9,300 nt of DNA from Deltaproteobacteria bacterium. GTDB lineage: Bacteria > Desulfobacterota > Deferrimicrobia > Deferrimicrobiales > Deferrimicrobiaceae. The position numbers and the translations under genes are program-made. Every line of letters begins with the position of its first letter. Position 1 is the stretch's first letter. Under the pieces are notes generated by a model. The model did not search any database. It was not told the origin of the DNA and worked only from the letters and a program-made list of their open reading frames with translations. This document shows positions 1 through 6,654 of this stretch, in pieces. The stretch covers positions 1-9,300 of the forward strand of contig JANXPS010000288.1 of NCBI GenBank assembly GCA_025357175.1, written 5' to 3'.

Positions 1-1
1 C

Positions 2-1297
2 TGGAAACCGAACCCCACCAAATGGGACATGGGTTATCTGAACGTGCTGTTCAAGTACGAGTGGGAGCTGGTCAAGAGCCCGGCCGGCGCGCATCAGTGG
101 CTGGCCAGGGACGTGTCCGAAGAGGACATGGTGGTCGACGCGCACGACCCGTCGAAGAAGCACCGGCCGATGATGACCACGGCCGATCTCTCCCTCCGCT
201 TCGACCCGGCCTACGAGCCGATCGCGCGGAACTACCTGCAGAACCCCGGGAAATTCGCGGACGCCTTCGCCAGGGCGTGGTTCAAGCTGACTCACCGCGA
301 CATGGGTCCGCGCTCGCGGTATCTCGGCCCGGATGTGCCAAAAGAAGATCTCCTGTGGCAAGACCCCGTGCCCGCGGTCACGCATGAATTGATCGACGAG
401 CAGGACATCGCCGCCCTGAAAGGCGGAATCCTCGCATCGGGACTGTCCGTCTCCCAACTGGTCTCGACGGCCTGGGCGTCGGCGTCCACGTTCCGCGGTT
501 CCGACAAACGCGGCGGAGCGAACGGCGCGCGCATCCGTCTCGCGCCGCAGAAGGATTGGGAAGTGAACCAGCCCAGCCGGCTTGATACCGTGCTGCGGAT
601 CCTCGAGGAAATCCGTGAGCGGTTCAACAGCGCCCAGTCCGGCGGGAAGACGGTTTCGCTCGCCGACCTGATCGTCCTGGGCGGATGCGCGGGCGTCGAA
701 CAGGCCGCGAAGAATGCCGGGCACGACGTGACCGTTCCCTTTAGCCCGGGACGAACGGATGCGACCCGGGAGCAAACCGACGTGGCGGCGTTCGCCGTAC
801 TCGAGCCGGTTGCGGACGGGTTCCGCAATTACCTCAAGACAGGTTACGCCGTATCGCCGGAGGAACTGCTGATCGATCGGGCGCAATTGCTGACGCTGAC
901 CGCCCCCGAGATGACGGTGCTCCTGGGCGGTTTGCGCGTCCTGGGTGCAAACTGCGGGCAGTCCCGGCACGGCGTCTTCACCCAGCGGCCGGAAACGCTC
1001 ACCAATGACTTTTTCGTGAACCTGCTCGACATGGGCACCGCCTGGAAGGCGGCTTCGGACGCCGGAGACGTGTTCGAGGGCCGTGATCGGGCAACGGGCG
1101 AACTCAAGTGGACCGGCACCCGCGTCGACCTCGTCTTCGGTTCGAACGCCCAACTCCGGGCCTTGGCGGAAGTCTACGGTTCCAAGGACTCCCGGGAAAA
1201 GTTCCTGCGCGACTTCGTGGAAGTGTGGAAAAAAGCGATGAACCTCGACCGGTTCGACCTCGCCGGAAACTGCCATTGCGCGAATGCATCCAAATAG
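2..1297 (+). CDS. katG: Catalase-peroxidase KatG, C-terminal part (5' end outside window)
   Basis: Bifunctional haem enzyme that removes hydrogen peroxide by catalase and peroxidase activity. About 431 codons are present of a family length near 740, so the N-terminal catalytic domain (distal Arg-Trp-His, proximal His) lies upstream of the window. The frame is open from base 2, and its first codon is a Trp that aligns with the proximal haem-pocket Trp (Trp321 in M. tuberculosis numbering), in WKPNPTKWDMGY. Other hallmarks are YEWELVKSPAGA, the ADLSLR segment whose Asp (codon 185-187) is the proximal Asp partner, HRDMGPRSRYLGP with the Arg (296-298) that interacts with the Met-Tyr-Trp adduct, LLWQDPVPAV, STAWASASTFRGSDKRGGANGAR in the C-terminal duplicate domain, and SLTNDFFVNLLDMG-like TNDFFVNLLDMG. 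The ATG at 29 is internal, not a start. The tail after NLDRFD is slightly extended and has two cysteines (NCHCANASK). Identity is very secure from family knowledge. Confidence 0.97.
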   Translation, partial: WKPNPTKWDMGYLNVLFKYEWELVKSPAGAHQWLARDVSEEDMVVDAHDPSKKHRPMMTTADLSLRFDPAYEPIARNYLQNPGKFADAFARAWFKLTHRDMGPRSRYLGPDVPKEDLLWQDPVPAVTHELIDEQDIAALKGGILASGLSVSQLVSTAWASASTFRGSDKRGGANGARIRLAPQKDWEVNQPSRLDTVLRILEEIRERFNSAQSGGKTVSLADLIVLGGCAGVEQAAKNAGHDVTVPFSPGRTDATREQTDVAAFAVLEPVADGFRNYLKTGYAVSPEELLIDRAQLLTLTAPEMTVLLGGLRVLGANCGQSRHGVFTQRPETLTNDFFVNLLDMGTAWKAASDAGDVFEGRDRATGELKWTGTRVDLVFGSNAQLRALAEVYGSKDSREKFLRDFVEVWKKAMNLDRFDLAGNCHCANASK

Positions 1298-1352
1298 ATG
1301 GCAAGGCGTGACGGCAAGTACGCTTCCCTGCCCGGTGGGCGTCCCTTCCGGG

Positions 1353-1388
1353 GCGGAGGATGGCGGCGGCGAACGCCCCGTCCTCCGC
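1353..1388. terminator. Inverted repeat in the katG / SDR convergent gap, possible terminator
   Basis: The 116-bp gap between the two convergent genes contains a perfect 8-bp inverted repeat, GCGGAGGA (1353-1360) and TCCTCCGC (1381-1388). The 20-base loop can itself fold (GGC-GAAC-GCC, 1368-1377). The plus-strand side is followed only by a short pyrimidine run (TTCTC), and the minus-strand side by no T tract. It is therefore a weak candidate for an intrinsic, possibly two-way, terminator. A smaller CCGG-N6-CCGG stem followed by TTTT lies at 1409-1426, overlapping the end of the minus-strand gene. Confidence 0.35.
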
Positions 1389-1413
1389 TTCTCAGTTGGC
1401 GGCAATCGCCGGT

Positions 1414-2889
1414 TCAGTCCGGTTTTCCCGCCCGCCGGACGATGCTGCGCACCATGTCCGTGAAGATGAAGGCGTGGAAGGGAACCATCGAGTACCAGTA
1501 GATGTGGCCGGGGATTCCTTCGGGAACGTGGCAGGCGGTCTGCAAGAGCGTGTCGCCCTCGATCCGGAATTCGAGCCACGCCTTGCCTGCGACTTTCATC
1601 TGCGCCTCGAGCAGCAGCCGCCTGTCTTCCTGTATGTCGACCACTTTCCACACATCCAGAAAATCGCCGACACGCAATTTGTCGCTGGTTCTCCTTCCGA
1701 CGGAGATGCCGTAGCCGCCCACCATCTTGTCCATGAACCCGCGGATCCGCCACAGGAAGTCGAAGGTGAACCACCCCTGCTCCCCGCCGATCGAGGTGAT
1801 CGCACGGAAGACGCGGGAAGGGGGAACGGAGCCGAAGCGGGCCGTCCGGACGTCGCGGAATTTCGCGCGCGCCATCTCCGCATCCGTGTCGGTTCCGACG
1901 TGGCCGGGCAGGCTGTCGGTCCACCGGCTGGCGACCCGGTCCTCGTCGATCGCCAGCAGCGCCCGCCCGATCGCCCGCTCGGGAGAAAGCGGGTCGACGT
2001 CCGGGAATACGCGGTTTGCGGGCTCTCCCGCCGGGCCGGCGCCCGATTTCGCGATGGCCTTCATGGTTCCGATGAAGGAGAACGCAAGGCGCCAGGATAG
2101 CGGGGAAACCAGCGTCAGCAGCAGGGCTGCGCCTCGCTGCCCGAGGCCGCGAAACCGGATGGTGAGGCGCCGCACGCCCATCGTGCGGCCCGTGATGTCG
2201 ACCAGTTCCCGGATGCTTCGGGGCGGCAGCCCGATGTCGACGATCAGCGACCGGTCGAGGGGAATGCGCGCGGCCCGAATCATGTACTCGAGCGTGTCGG
2301 CCACGCCGGTGACGGCGGGTCGGGCTTCCATCCATGGCGGCGCGAGAAGGACGGGCGCGTACCGGGCCAGGCTGCGCAGCGCTTCGAAAAGCATGCTGCC
2401 GGAACCGATGATGTAGTCGTTCCGGAGACAGATCGTGCGGATGGCGTCGGGACGTCCGGAGAGGATTTCACCGACATCGGATAGCGTCCTCAGCTCCCCG
2501 CTTTCCGCGTCCGCGCCGCCCTGCACCCCCAGGAAAACGATCCGCCCCACGCCTCCTCGGATGCAGGCGTCGCGGAAGCGCTGGGCGAACATCAGGTTTT
2601 CGGCGTCGTCGGCATCGTCGGAACGCAGGAATCGGGTCGGAAAGTAGGCGACATCCATATCCTGCGAGGCGCGGCTGAGAAGCCTCTCGTCGAGCGGGTC
2701 GCCTTCCATGATCTCGGCGAGACCGTCCACTTCTTCGCCGATCCGCCGGGCATCCCGGGTCAGGAGCCGCAAGCGGATGTCCGGATCGCCGAGAAAGCGG
2801 TGCATCAGCCTGAGGCCGAGGTAGCTGTCCGGCCGGGTGAGCAGGACTCGGAGAGGGGCTTTCGGAGGGTTCGATGCGGCGTGTCCCAC
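1414..2889 (-). CDS. YbjT-like atypical SDR (NAD(P)-binding) protein with C-terminal DUF2867-type domain
   Basis: A 491-residue protein. Residues ~13-240 resemble NmrA/atypical-SDR Rossmann proteins. There is a first strand (LRVLLTRP), then GDPLDERLLSRASQDMDVAYF, RIVFLGVQGG, LRNDYIIGSGSMLFEALRSL and APPWMEARPAVTGVADTLEYMI. The layout matches E. coli YbjT (about 476 residues). Residues ~345-488 form the DUF2867-like part, with SRVFRAITSIGGEQGWFTFDFLWRIRG broken up by DKMVGG, then GDFLDVWKVVD and a hydrophobic HIYWYSMVPFHAFIF near the end that may be membrane-associated. The usual TGxxGxxG nucleotide loop is replaced by TRPDSYLG, so two of three glycines are missing and cofactor binding is uncertain. 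The GTG start at 2889 is supported by a GGAGGAG 4 bases upstream. The gene follows the beta-barrel gene by one base, implying translational coupling. The reaction it catalyses is unknown; the architecture is recognised with good confidence. Confidence 0.85.
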   Translation of the reverse strand: MGHAASNPPKAPLRVLLTRPDSYLGLRLMHRFLGDPDIRLRLLTRDARRIGEEVDGLAEIMEGDPLDERLLSRASQDMDVAYFPTRFLRSDDADDAENLMFAQRFRDACIRGGVGRIVFLGVQGGADAESGELRTLSDVGEILSGRPDAIRTICLRNDYIIGSGSMLFEALRSLARYAPVLLAPPWMEARPAVTGVADTLEYMIRAARIPLDRSLIVDIGLPPRSIRELVDITGRTMGVRRLTIRFRGLGQRGAALLLTLVSPLSWRLAFSFIGTMKAIAKSGAGPAGEPANRVFPDVDPLSPERAIGRALLAIDEDRVASRWTDSLPGHVGTDTDAEMARAKFRDVRTARFGSVPPSRVFRAITSIGGEQGWFTFDFLWRIRGFMDKMVGGYGISVGRRTSDKLRVGDFLDVWKVVDIQEDRRLLLEAQMKVAGKAWLEFRIEGDTLLQTACHVPEGIPGHIYWYSMVPFHAFIFTDMVRSIVRRAGKPD

Positions 2890-2890
2890 G

Positions 2891-3889
2891 TTACTCCTCC
2901 CAGCGATAGCCGGCGCCCGCCATGAAGATGTCCGTGTCGCGGTTGTTGCCGCTCACGACCCGGTGCCAGTTGAAACGGGTGACCCAGTGATCGGCAATGC
3001 GCCAGCCGGTGGTCAGCGACAGGATGCCGCCGAGGTCGCCCGGGTTGCCGCCCCGCTGGCTGTTCGGGTTGCGCTTGTCGACGAAAGCGTAGGCACCTCC
3101 CCCGATCCCGAGCGTGAGCCGCCGGTCGAGATAGCCGTCGACCAGCCACAGTTCTCCGGCGACGCCGTTGCGCCGGATGACATCCTTGTCTCCCTCGTAG
3201 AGCCAGCTGATGCTCCCGTCGAGATGGTCGTAAATCCCTTTGCGGATTTCGAGGCCGGCCGCGACTCCCTTCTGGTCCTGGATGCTGTTGACGACCGACT
3301 GGCCCACGAATGCCGTCACCTCGTCGCCCGTGGTGCGCGAGGACGATTTGCAGGGGGTTTCGGACGGGAGCGGGCAACTTTGCCCATCCCCCTTCCAGAG
3401 CCTGTACCCGACGCCGAGCCCGTATGTGTTCGTGGAAGCGTCCTTCCCCGGCCGAACCGTGTTGGCGGTCAGCCGGAAGTACCACGGGGAGCGCAGGTAG
3501 TACGTCGCGGAACCCGAGTAGATCCCGGCCCACCCTTCGACATCCGCGTAGCTTCCGCCAGGGCGCGGTTGCGTGTCGGAGAAGCGGTAAACGCCGGCGC
3601 CGAAGTCGACGGAGACCGCTCGCCTGAAAAGGGGGATGCCCCCCCAGAGTTGCGTCGCGAGCCCGTCGCGCTTGTGGCCCGGCACATGCCCCTCGTTCAG
3701 GTAGCTGGTCGAGACCGCGAAATTCTGGAGGAAGCGGTAGCGAAAATCGATCTGCCAGCTCTTGTCGTGTCCCTCCTCGTTCCTGACCCGCGTCGTGCCG
3801 TATTGCAGGGTGAGTTCCTGCGCCGGGGCGAGGGTCGGGCAAAGGACGATCAAGAAGGCGATGACCAGATGCGGGAAGGCGATTTTCAT
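2891..3889 (-). CDS. Secreted outer-membrane beta-barrel protein with two tandem homologous units
   Basis: A 332-residue protein of unknown function. Residues 1-23 form a signal peptide: Lys2, a hydrophobic core, and an APA cleavage site before Gln24. The Cys in the core is not a lipobox, because Leu precedes it. The mature part has alternating hydrophobic/aromatic strands and no long helix, typical of outer-membrane barrels. Residues ~25-165 and ~190-330 are homologous: TSYLNEGH matches SISWLYEGD, RDGLATQLW matches RNGVAGELW, VDFGAGVYRFSD matches LGIGGGAYAFVD, and GVGYRLW matches GAGYRW, at a constant offset of 166 residues. The linker between them holds two cysteines (172 and 180). It is the first gene of a two-gene operon with the downstream SDR. 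Its ATG has a poor ribosome site (GGTGAG abutting it). Acyloxyacyl hydrolase/PagL-type barrels are a possible relative, but I see no convincing catalytic motif. Confidence 0.85.
   Translation of the reverse strand: MKIAFPHLVIAFLIVLCPTLAPAQELTLQYGTTRVRNEEGHDKSWQIDFRYRFLQNFAVSTSYLNEGHVPGHKRDGLATQLWGGIPLFRRAVSVDFGAGVYRFSDTQPRPGGSYADVEGWAGIYSGSATYYLRSPWYFRLTANTVRPGKDASTNTYGLGVGYRLWKGDGQSCPLPSETPCKSSSRTTGDEVTAFVGQSVVNSIQDQKGVAAGLEIRKGIYDHLDGSISWLYEGDKDVIRRNGVAGELWLVDGYLDRRLTLGIGGGAYAFVDKRNPNSQRGGNPGDLGGILSLTTGWRIADHWVTRFNWHRVVSGNNRDTDIFMAGAGYRWEE
2894..2901 (-). promoter_or_regulatory. Strong Shine-Dalgarno that fixes the GTG start of the SDR gene
   Basis: On the minus strand GGGAGGAG, then TAAC, then GTG. 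The ribosome site sits inside the last codons of the beta-barrel gene, whose TAA stop is at 2891-2893, with 6 bases from the GGAGG core to GTG. This supports the GTG at 2889 as the start and tight coupling of the two genes. Confidence 0.8.
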
Positions 3890-3895
3890 CTCACC

Positions 3896-3924
3896 ATCAT
3901 AATCGGCGGAGCTTGATGCTACAA
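3896..3924 (-). promoter_or_regulatory. Possible promoter for the beta-barrel/SDR operon (leaderless geometry)
   Basis: Reading the minus strand, TTGTAG (3919-3924) and TATGAT (3896-3901) are separated by exactly 17 bp and match the sigma-70 boxes at 4/6 and 5/6. Transcription would begin near 3889, which is the A of the ATG, so the mRNA would be leaderless or nearly so. This fits the lack of a properly spaced Shine-Dalgarno, but chance similarity cannot be excluded. Confidence 0.35.
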
Positions 3925-3925
3925 T
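3920..3925 (+). promoter_or_regulatory. -10 element of the bio operon promoter
   Basis: TACAAT matches TATAAT at 5 of 6 positions and lies 7 bases upstream of the left arm of the BirA operator, so transcription would start at about 3932, inside the operator. No good -35 box is seen 16-18 bp upstream (TCATAA at 17 bp). The placement suits repression by blocking initiation. Confidence 0.5.
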
Positions 3926-3931
3926 CGGGGG

Positions 3932-3964
3932 CTGTAAACCTCGTGACTGCAGTCCGGTTTACAG
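3932..3964. promoter_or_regulatory. BirA (biotin repressor) operator
   Basis: A perfect 9-bp inverted repeat, CTGTAAACC (3932-3940) and GGTTTACAG (3956-3964), with a 15-bp spacer. The known bacterial BirA site is TTGTAAACC-N14/15-GGTTTACAA, so only the outermost base of each arm differs. It lies 31 bp upstream of bioF. By established knowledge, BirA charged with biotinoyl-AMP dimerises on this site and represses biotin synthesis when biotin is plentiful. The host should therefore have a BirA with an N-terminal helix-turn-helix. Because the gap is divergent, the same site may also affect the minus-strand operon. Confidence 0.93.
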
Positions 3965-3995
3965 GCGGCGGGACAGAAAAACGGGCGGGTCGCGA

Positions 3996-5162
3996 ATGGA
4001 CTGGATCGAACAGACGCTGGAGAAACGGGAACGGGACGGGCTGTTGCGCGAAACCACCGCCTGGCAGGCGACCGGCGGCAAGATAGCGCTTGGCGGCGGC
4101 CGGACGCTGCTCAACTTTTCCTCGAATGATTATCTCGATCTCGCGAACGACCCGCGGCTGAAGGCGGCGTCATCGGATGCGGCGTTGCGCCTCGGGTGCG
4201 GCGCGACGGCCTCGCGCCTGATGAGCGGGACGCTCGGGCTGCACGAGGCGCTGGAGGCGGCGCTGGCGCGATTGTGCGGGCAGGAGTCCGCGCTGCTGTT
4301 CGGCGGCGGATTCCCGATGAACGTCGGGGTGATCGCGGCGCTGGCCGGCCGGGACGACGTGATCTTCGCCGACCGGCTCAACCACGCGAGCCTTGTCGAC
4401 GGCGCGCGGCTGTCGGGCGCGGCGGTGAAGCGGTTTGCCCACAACGACGCGGCGGCGCTGGCCCGGATGCTGGCCAGGACGCCGGTCCGGGGGCACCGCT
4501 TCGTCGTGTGCGAGTCGGTTTACAGCATGGACGGCGACCTGGCCCCGCTGGTCGCGGTCGGCGCGGCGGCGCGTGCGTACGGGGCGATGTGGGTGGTCGA
4601 CGAGGCGCACGCGATCGGCGTATTCGGCGGCGGGGGCGGTTGCAACCTCGCGGGGGGTGCGCCGTTCCCGAAGCCCGATATCGTGCTGGGAACGCTGGGC
4701 AAGGCGCTGGGCGGCTTCGGCGGCTTCGCGGCGTGCGGCGAAACGGTTCGCCGCTTCCTGGTGACCCGGGCGCGCAGCTTCATCTATGCGACGGCGCTTC
4801 CTCCGGCGGTCGCCGCGGCAGCGCTGGCGGCCGTGGAAATCGTAACCGCCAATCCGGGCATGGGACGCGAACTGCTGGAGCGCGCTCGCGCTTTCCACGG
4901 ATCGCTTTCGGACGCGGGTCTCCGCCTGCCCGTATTTTCCTCGCACATCCTTCCGGTGCACGTCGGCGAGAACCGGGTCGCGATGGAACTGGCGAGGCGG
5001 CTGCGAGAGCGGGACATTCTTGCGGTGGCCGTCCGTCCTCCGACCGTTCCCGCGGGCACCGCGCGGCTGCGGTTGTCGGTGACGCGGGCGCACGCTCCGG
5101 CCGATCTGTCGCATGCCGCCCGAGTGATTGCGGACGCCGCGCGCGAGGCGGGGTTGACGTGA
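3996..5162 (+). CDS. bioF: 8-amino-7-oxononanoate (KAPA) synthase
   Basis: Pyridoxal-phosphate enzyme that condenses pimeloyl-ACP (or -CoA) with L-alanine to KAPA, releasing CO2; cytosolic, and the first step of biotin ring assembly. At 388 residues it has the usual family length. Visible features are FSSNDYLDLA (41-50), the glycine-rich GCGATASRLMSG, LNHASLVDG with His130 that stacks on the cofactor ring, CESVYSMDGD, VDEAHAIG with Asp202 and His205, and LGTLGKALGG with Lys236, the Schiff-base lysine at the same number as in E. coli BioF. YATALPP and RLRLSVTRAH complete the pattern. It is the first gene behind the BirA operator. The ATG at 3996 has only a weak GGGCGGG-type ribosome site. Its TGA overlaps the next start (GTGA). 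Identification against other alpha-oxoamine synthases (Kbl, HemA) rests on the operon as well as the motifs. Confidence 0.95.
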   Translation: MDWIEQTLEKRERDGLLRETTAWQATGGKIALGGGRTLLNFSSNDYLDLANDPRLKAASSDAALRLGCGATASRLMSGTLGLHEALEAALARLCGQESALLFGGGFPMNVGVIAALAGRDDVIFADRLNHASLVDGARLSGAAVKRFAHNDAAALARMLARTPVRGHRFVVCESVYSMDGDLAPLVAVGAAARAYGAMWVVDEAHAIGVFGGGGGCNLAGGAPFPKPDIVLGTLGKALGGFGGFAACGETVRRFLVTRARSFIYATALPPAVAAAALAAVEIVTANPGMGRELLERARAFHGSLSDAGLRLPVFSSHILPVHVGENRVAMELARRLRERDILAVAVRPPTVPAGTARLRLSVTRAHAPADLSHAARVIADAAREAGLT

Positions 5163-5857
5163 GCCGCCGCAACCGGATCGTCTGCATCGGGGGGTGGGGA
5201 TCGACGCACGACGCCTGGACCGACCTGGCGCGCGCGCTCCCGGCCTACACGCTCGAGCCGATCCCCTGGTGGGCGTGCCTCGACCCGGACACCTCCGCCC
5301 TCAAGGCGAGGTTGTCGGGCCAGCGGCCGGCGCTGATCCTGGGGTGGTCGCTCGGCGCCCTCGCGGCGCTGCGCTGCACCTTCGACGGGCTCGCTCCCGA
5401 CATCCCGGTCTGCCTGCTCGCCGGCACGGCGCGGATGGCGGCGGAGGGCGATTATCCGGGGGTCGCCCCGCGGATCCTTCGCGCGATGCGGATGCGTCTC
5501 GAGCGCGACGCGGCGGGCGCGATGACGGATTTCGCGGCGCTGTGCGGCGGCCCATCCGCGCCGGCCGGTTTCCTCGAAAGATATCTCGCCCGGTCGCGCG
5601 CCGTTCCGTCCGGCGCGCTCGCTGCGGGCCTTGCCTTCCTGGAGGAAACCGACGTCCGCGACCGGTTGCCGCTCTTCGGCACGCGGCTGCTGTGGCTGCA
5701 CGGCGACCGCGACGCGGTCATCCCGGTCGAGAGCGCCATGTACGCCGCTTCGCGCAATGCGGCGATCACGCTTGAATTGCTGCCGGGCGCCGGGCACGCG
5801 CTGCCGTACGAGGTGCCCGGGCTTCTGGCGGCGCGGATCGGGCGGTTGCTGGCGTGA
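5159..5857 (+). CDS. bioH: Pimeloyl-ACP methyl ester esterase, BioH-like alpha/beta hydrolase
   Basis: Likely removes the methyl ester from pimeloyl-ACP, which ends fatty-acid-type elongation and delivers pimeloyl-ACP to BioF. A 232-residue alpha/beta hydrolase with a full triad: Ser64 in GWSLG, Asp185 in HGDRDAVIP and His213 in GAGHALPYE. E. coli BioH is about 256 residues, so the lid region (~92-170) is compact. The N-terminal oxyanion loop reads GGWGSTHDAW instead of the common HGWG, resembling other short bio-operon esterases. The start is GTG at 5159, overlapping the bioF stop by 4 bp; GAGG lies 10 bases upstream. The position between bioF and bioC strongly supports a biotin role. The fold is certain; exact assignment as BioH rather than an analogous esterase (such as BioG, BioJ or BioK types) is an inference from context. 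Confidence 0.85.
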   Translation: MSRRNRIVCIGGWGSTHDAWTDLARALPAYTLEPIPWWACLDPDTSALKARLSGQRPALILGWSLGALAALRCTFDGLAPDIPVCLLAGTARMAAEGDYPGVAPRILRAMRMRLERDAAGAMTDFAALCGGPSAPAGFLERYLARSRAVPSGALAAGLAFLEETDVRDRLPLFGTRLLWLHGDRDAVIPVESAMYAASRNAAITLELLPGAGHALPYEVPGLLAARIGRLLA

Positions 5858-6642
5858 CGCCGGCGGCCATCGACAAGGACGCCGTCGCCCGCAATTTTTC
5901 GGTCGCCGCCGGATCTTACGACGGCTGGGCCACGGCGCAGGCGGGGATCGCTGACGCGCTCGTGCGAAGGCTGCCGGGCGATTTCGTCCCGGCGCTGATC
6001 GCCGACCTCGGTTGCGGCACGGGGCTCTTGAGCGGCCGCCTGCTGGCGCGTTATCCGTCGGCCTCGCTCGTCGGCGTCGACCTCGCCGGGGGGATGGTCG
6101 AGTCCTGCCGGAAACGGCGGATCGGCGGAGCGCGCGCGAGTTTCCGCACGGGCGACGCCGAGGATCCGGCCGCGCTGCCCGACGGTGCCGACATGGCGGC
6201 GTCGAGCTGCGCCGCACAGTGGTTCTCCGATCTTTCCAAAACGCTCCGGATGTGGGCGGCCTCGCTTCCGGCCGGCGGCCTCATAGCCCTCGCGACGCTC
6301 GTTCGCGGCACTTTCCCCGAATTGGCCGCGGCGCACCTCGAGGCGTTCGGGACACCCTTTCCCGGCCTCGACTTTCCCGATGCCGATGGGCTGGCCGGGA
6401 CGCTCCGGGAGGCAGGCATGCGGATTTACGCGGCGGATGCGATCGAGCTGTCGTCGGTTCACCCGAACGCCCGCGAGGCGCTCCGCTCGTTCCGCAAGAT
6501 CGGCGCGCGGGTGCCGGGTCGCCGGCCGCTGGGGCACCACGACATGCGCATGCTTCTCGCGGCGCTCGACCGCCGCCGAAACGCGGACGGCATGGTGGCG
6601 CTCACCCACCGGGCGCTCGTACTCGTCGGGATAAATGGCTGA
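5854..6642 (+). CDS. bioC: Malonyl-ACP O-methyltransferase
   Basis: SAM-dependent methyltransferase that methylates the free carboxyl of malonyl-ACP so the fatty-acid machinery can extend it to pimeloyl-ACP methyl ester. The 262-residue protein has the BioC-type N-terminus VARNFSVAAGSYDGWATAQ (residues 11-29), the class I SAM motif IADLGCGTGLLSG (49-61), the acidic Asp76 ending strand 2 (VGVDLA), GDAEDPAALPDGADMAASSCAAQWFSD and LPAGGLIALATL. The length agrees with the family (~250). The start is GTG at 5854, overlapping the stop of the esterase gene by 4 bp, so no separate ribosome site is needed. It stops 12 bp before bioD. It acts with the neighbouring esterase: BioC puts the methyl group on, BioH takes it off. 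Confidence 0.93.
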   Translation: MTPAAIDKDAVARNFSVAAGSYDGWATAQAGIADALVRRLPGDFVPALIADLGCGTGLLSGRLLARYPSASLVGVDLAGGMVESCRKRRIGGARASFRTGDAEDPAALPDGADMAASSCAAQWFSDLSKTLRMWAASLPAGGLIALATLVRGTFPELAAAHLEAFGTPFPGLDFPDADGLAGTLREAGMRIYAADAIELSSVHPNAREALRSFRKIGARVPGRRPLGHHDMRMLLAALDRRRNADGMVALTHRALVLVGING

Positions 6643-6644
6643 AA

Positions 6645-6650
6645 GGGAGG
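6645..6650 (+). promoter_or_regulatory. Ribosome binding site of bioD
   Basis: GGGAGG followed by GATC and ATG. It is the only independent, strong ribosome site between the bio genes, at the only junction without an overlap. Confidence 0.7.
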
Positions 6651-6654
6651 GATC

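Noticed and set aside
29..31. ATG as the start of katG
   Set aside because: The frame is open to base 2 and the upstream codons (WKPNPTKWD) match conserved KatG sequence, so the gene is cut by the window edge.
3837..3847. Lipobox in the barrel signal peptide (Cys17)
   Set aside because: The residue before the Cys is Leu, not Gly, Ala or Ser, and a good APA signal peptidase I site follows at residues 21-23.
2891..3889. Calling the barrel a PagL-type lipid A deacylase
   Set aside because: A general barrel resemblance only. The protein is about twice the size, and I cannot point to the His-Ser active-site arrangement.
2837..3916. Long plus-strand open frame (about 359 codons) opposite the beta-barrel and SDR genes
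   Set aside because: It mirrors the codons of the minus-strand genes in high-GC DNA. The minus-strand product has a signal peptide and internal homology, while the plus-strand translation has no recognisable motif.
4196..5158. Apparent N-terminal extension of the BioH-like protein reaching back through bioF
   Set aside because: The extension is the +2 frame of bioF and is low-complexity Arg/Gly/Ala. The hydrolase fold begins just after the GTG at 5159.
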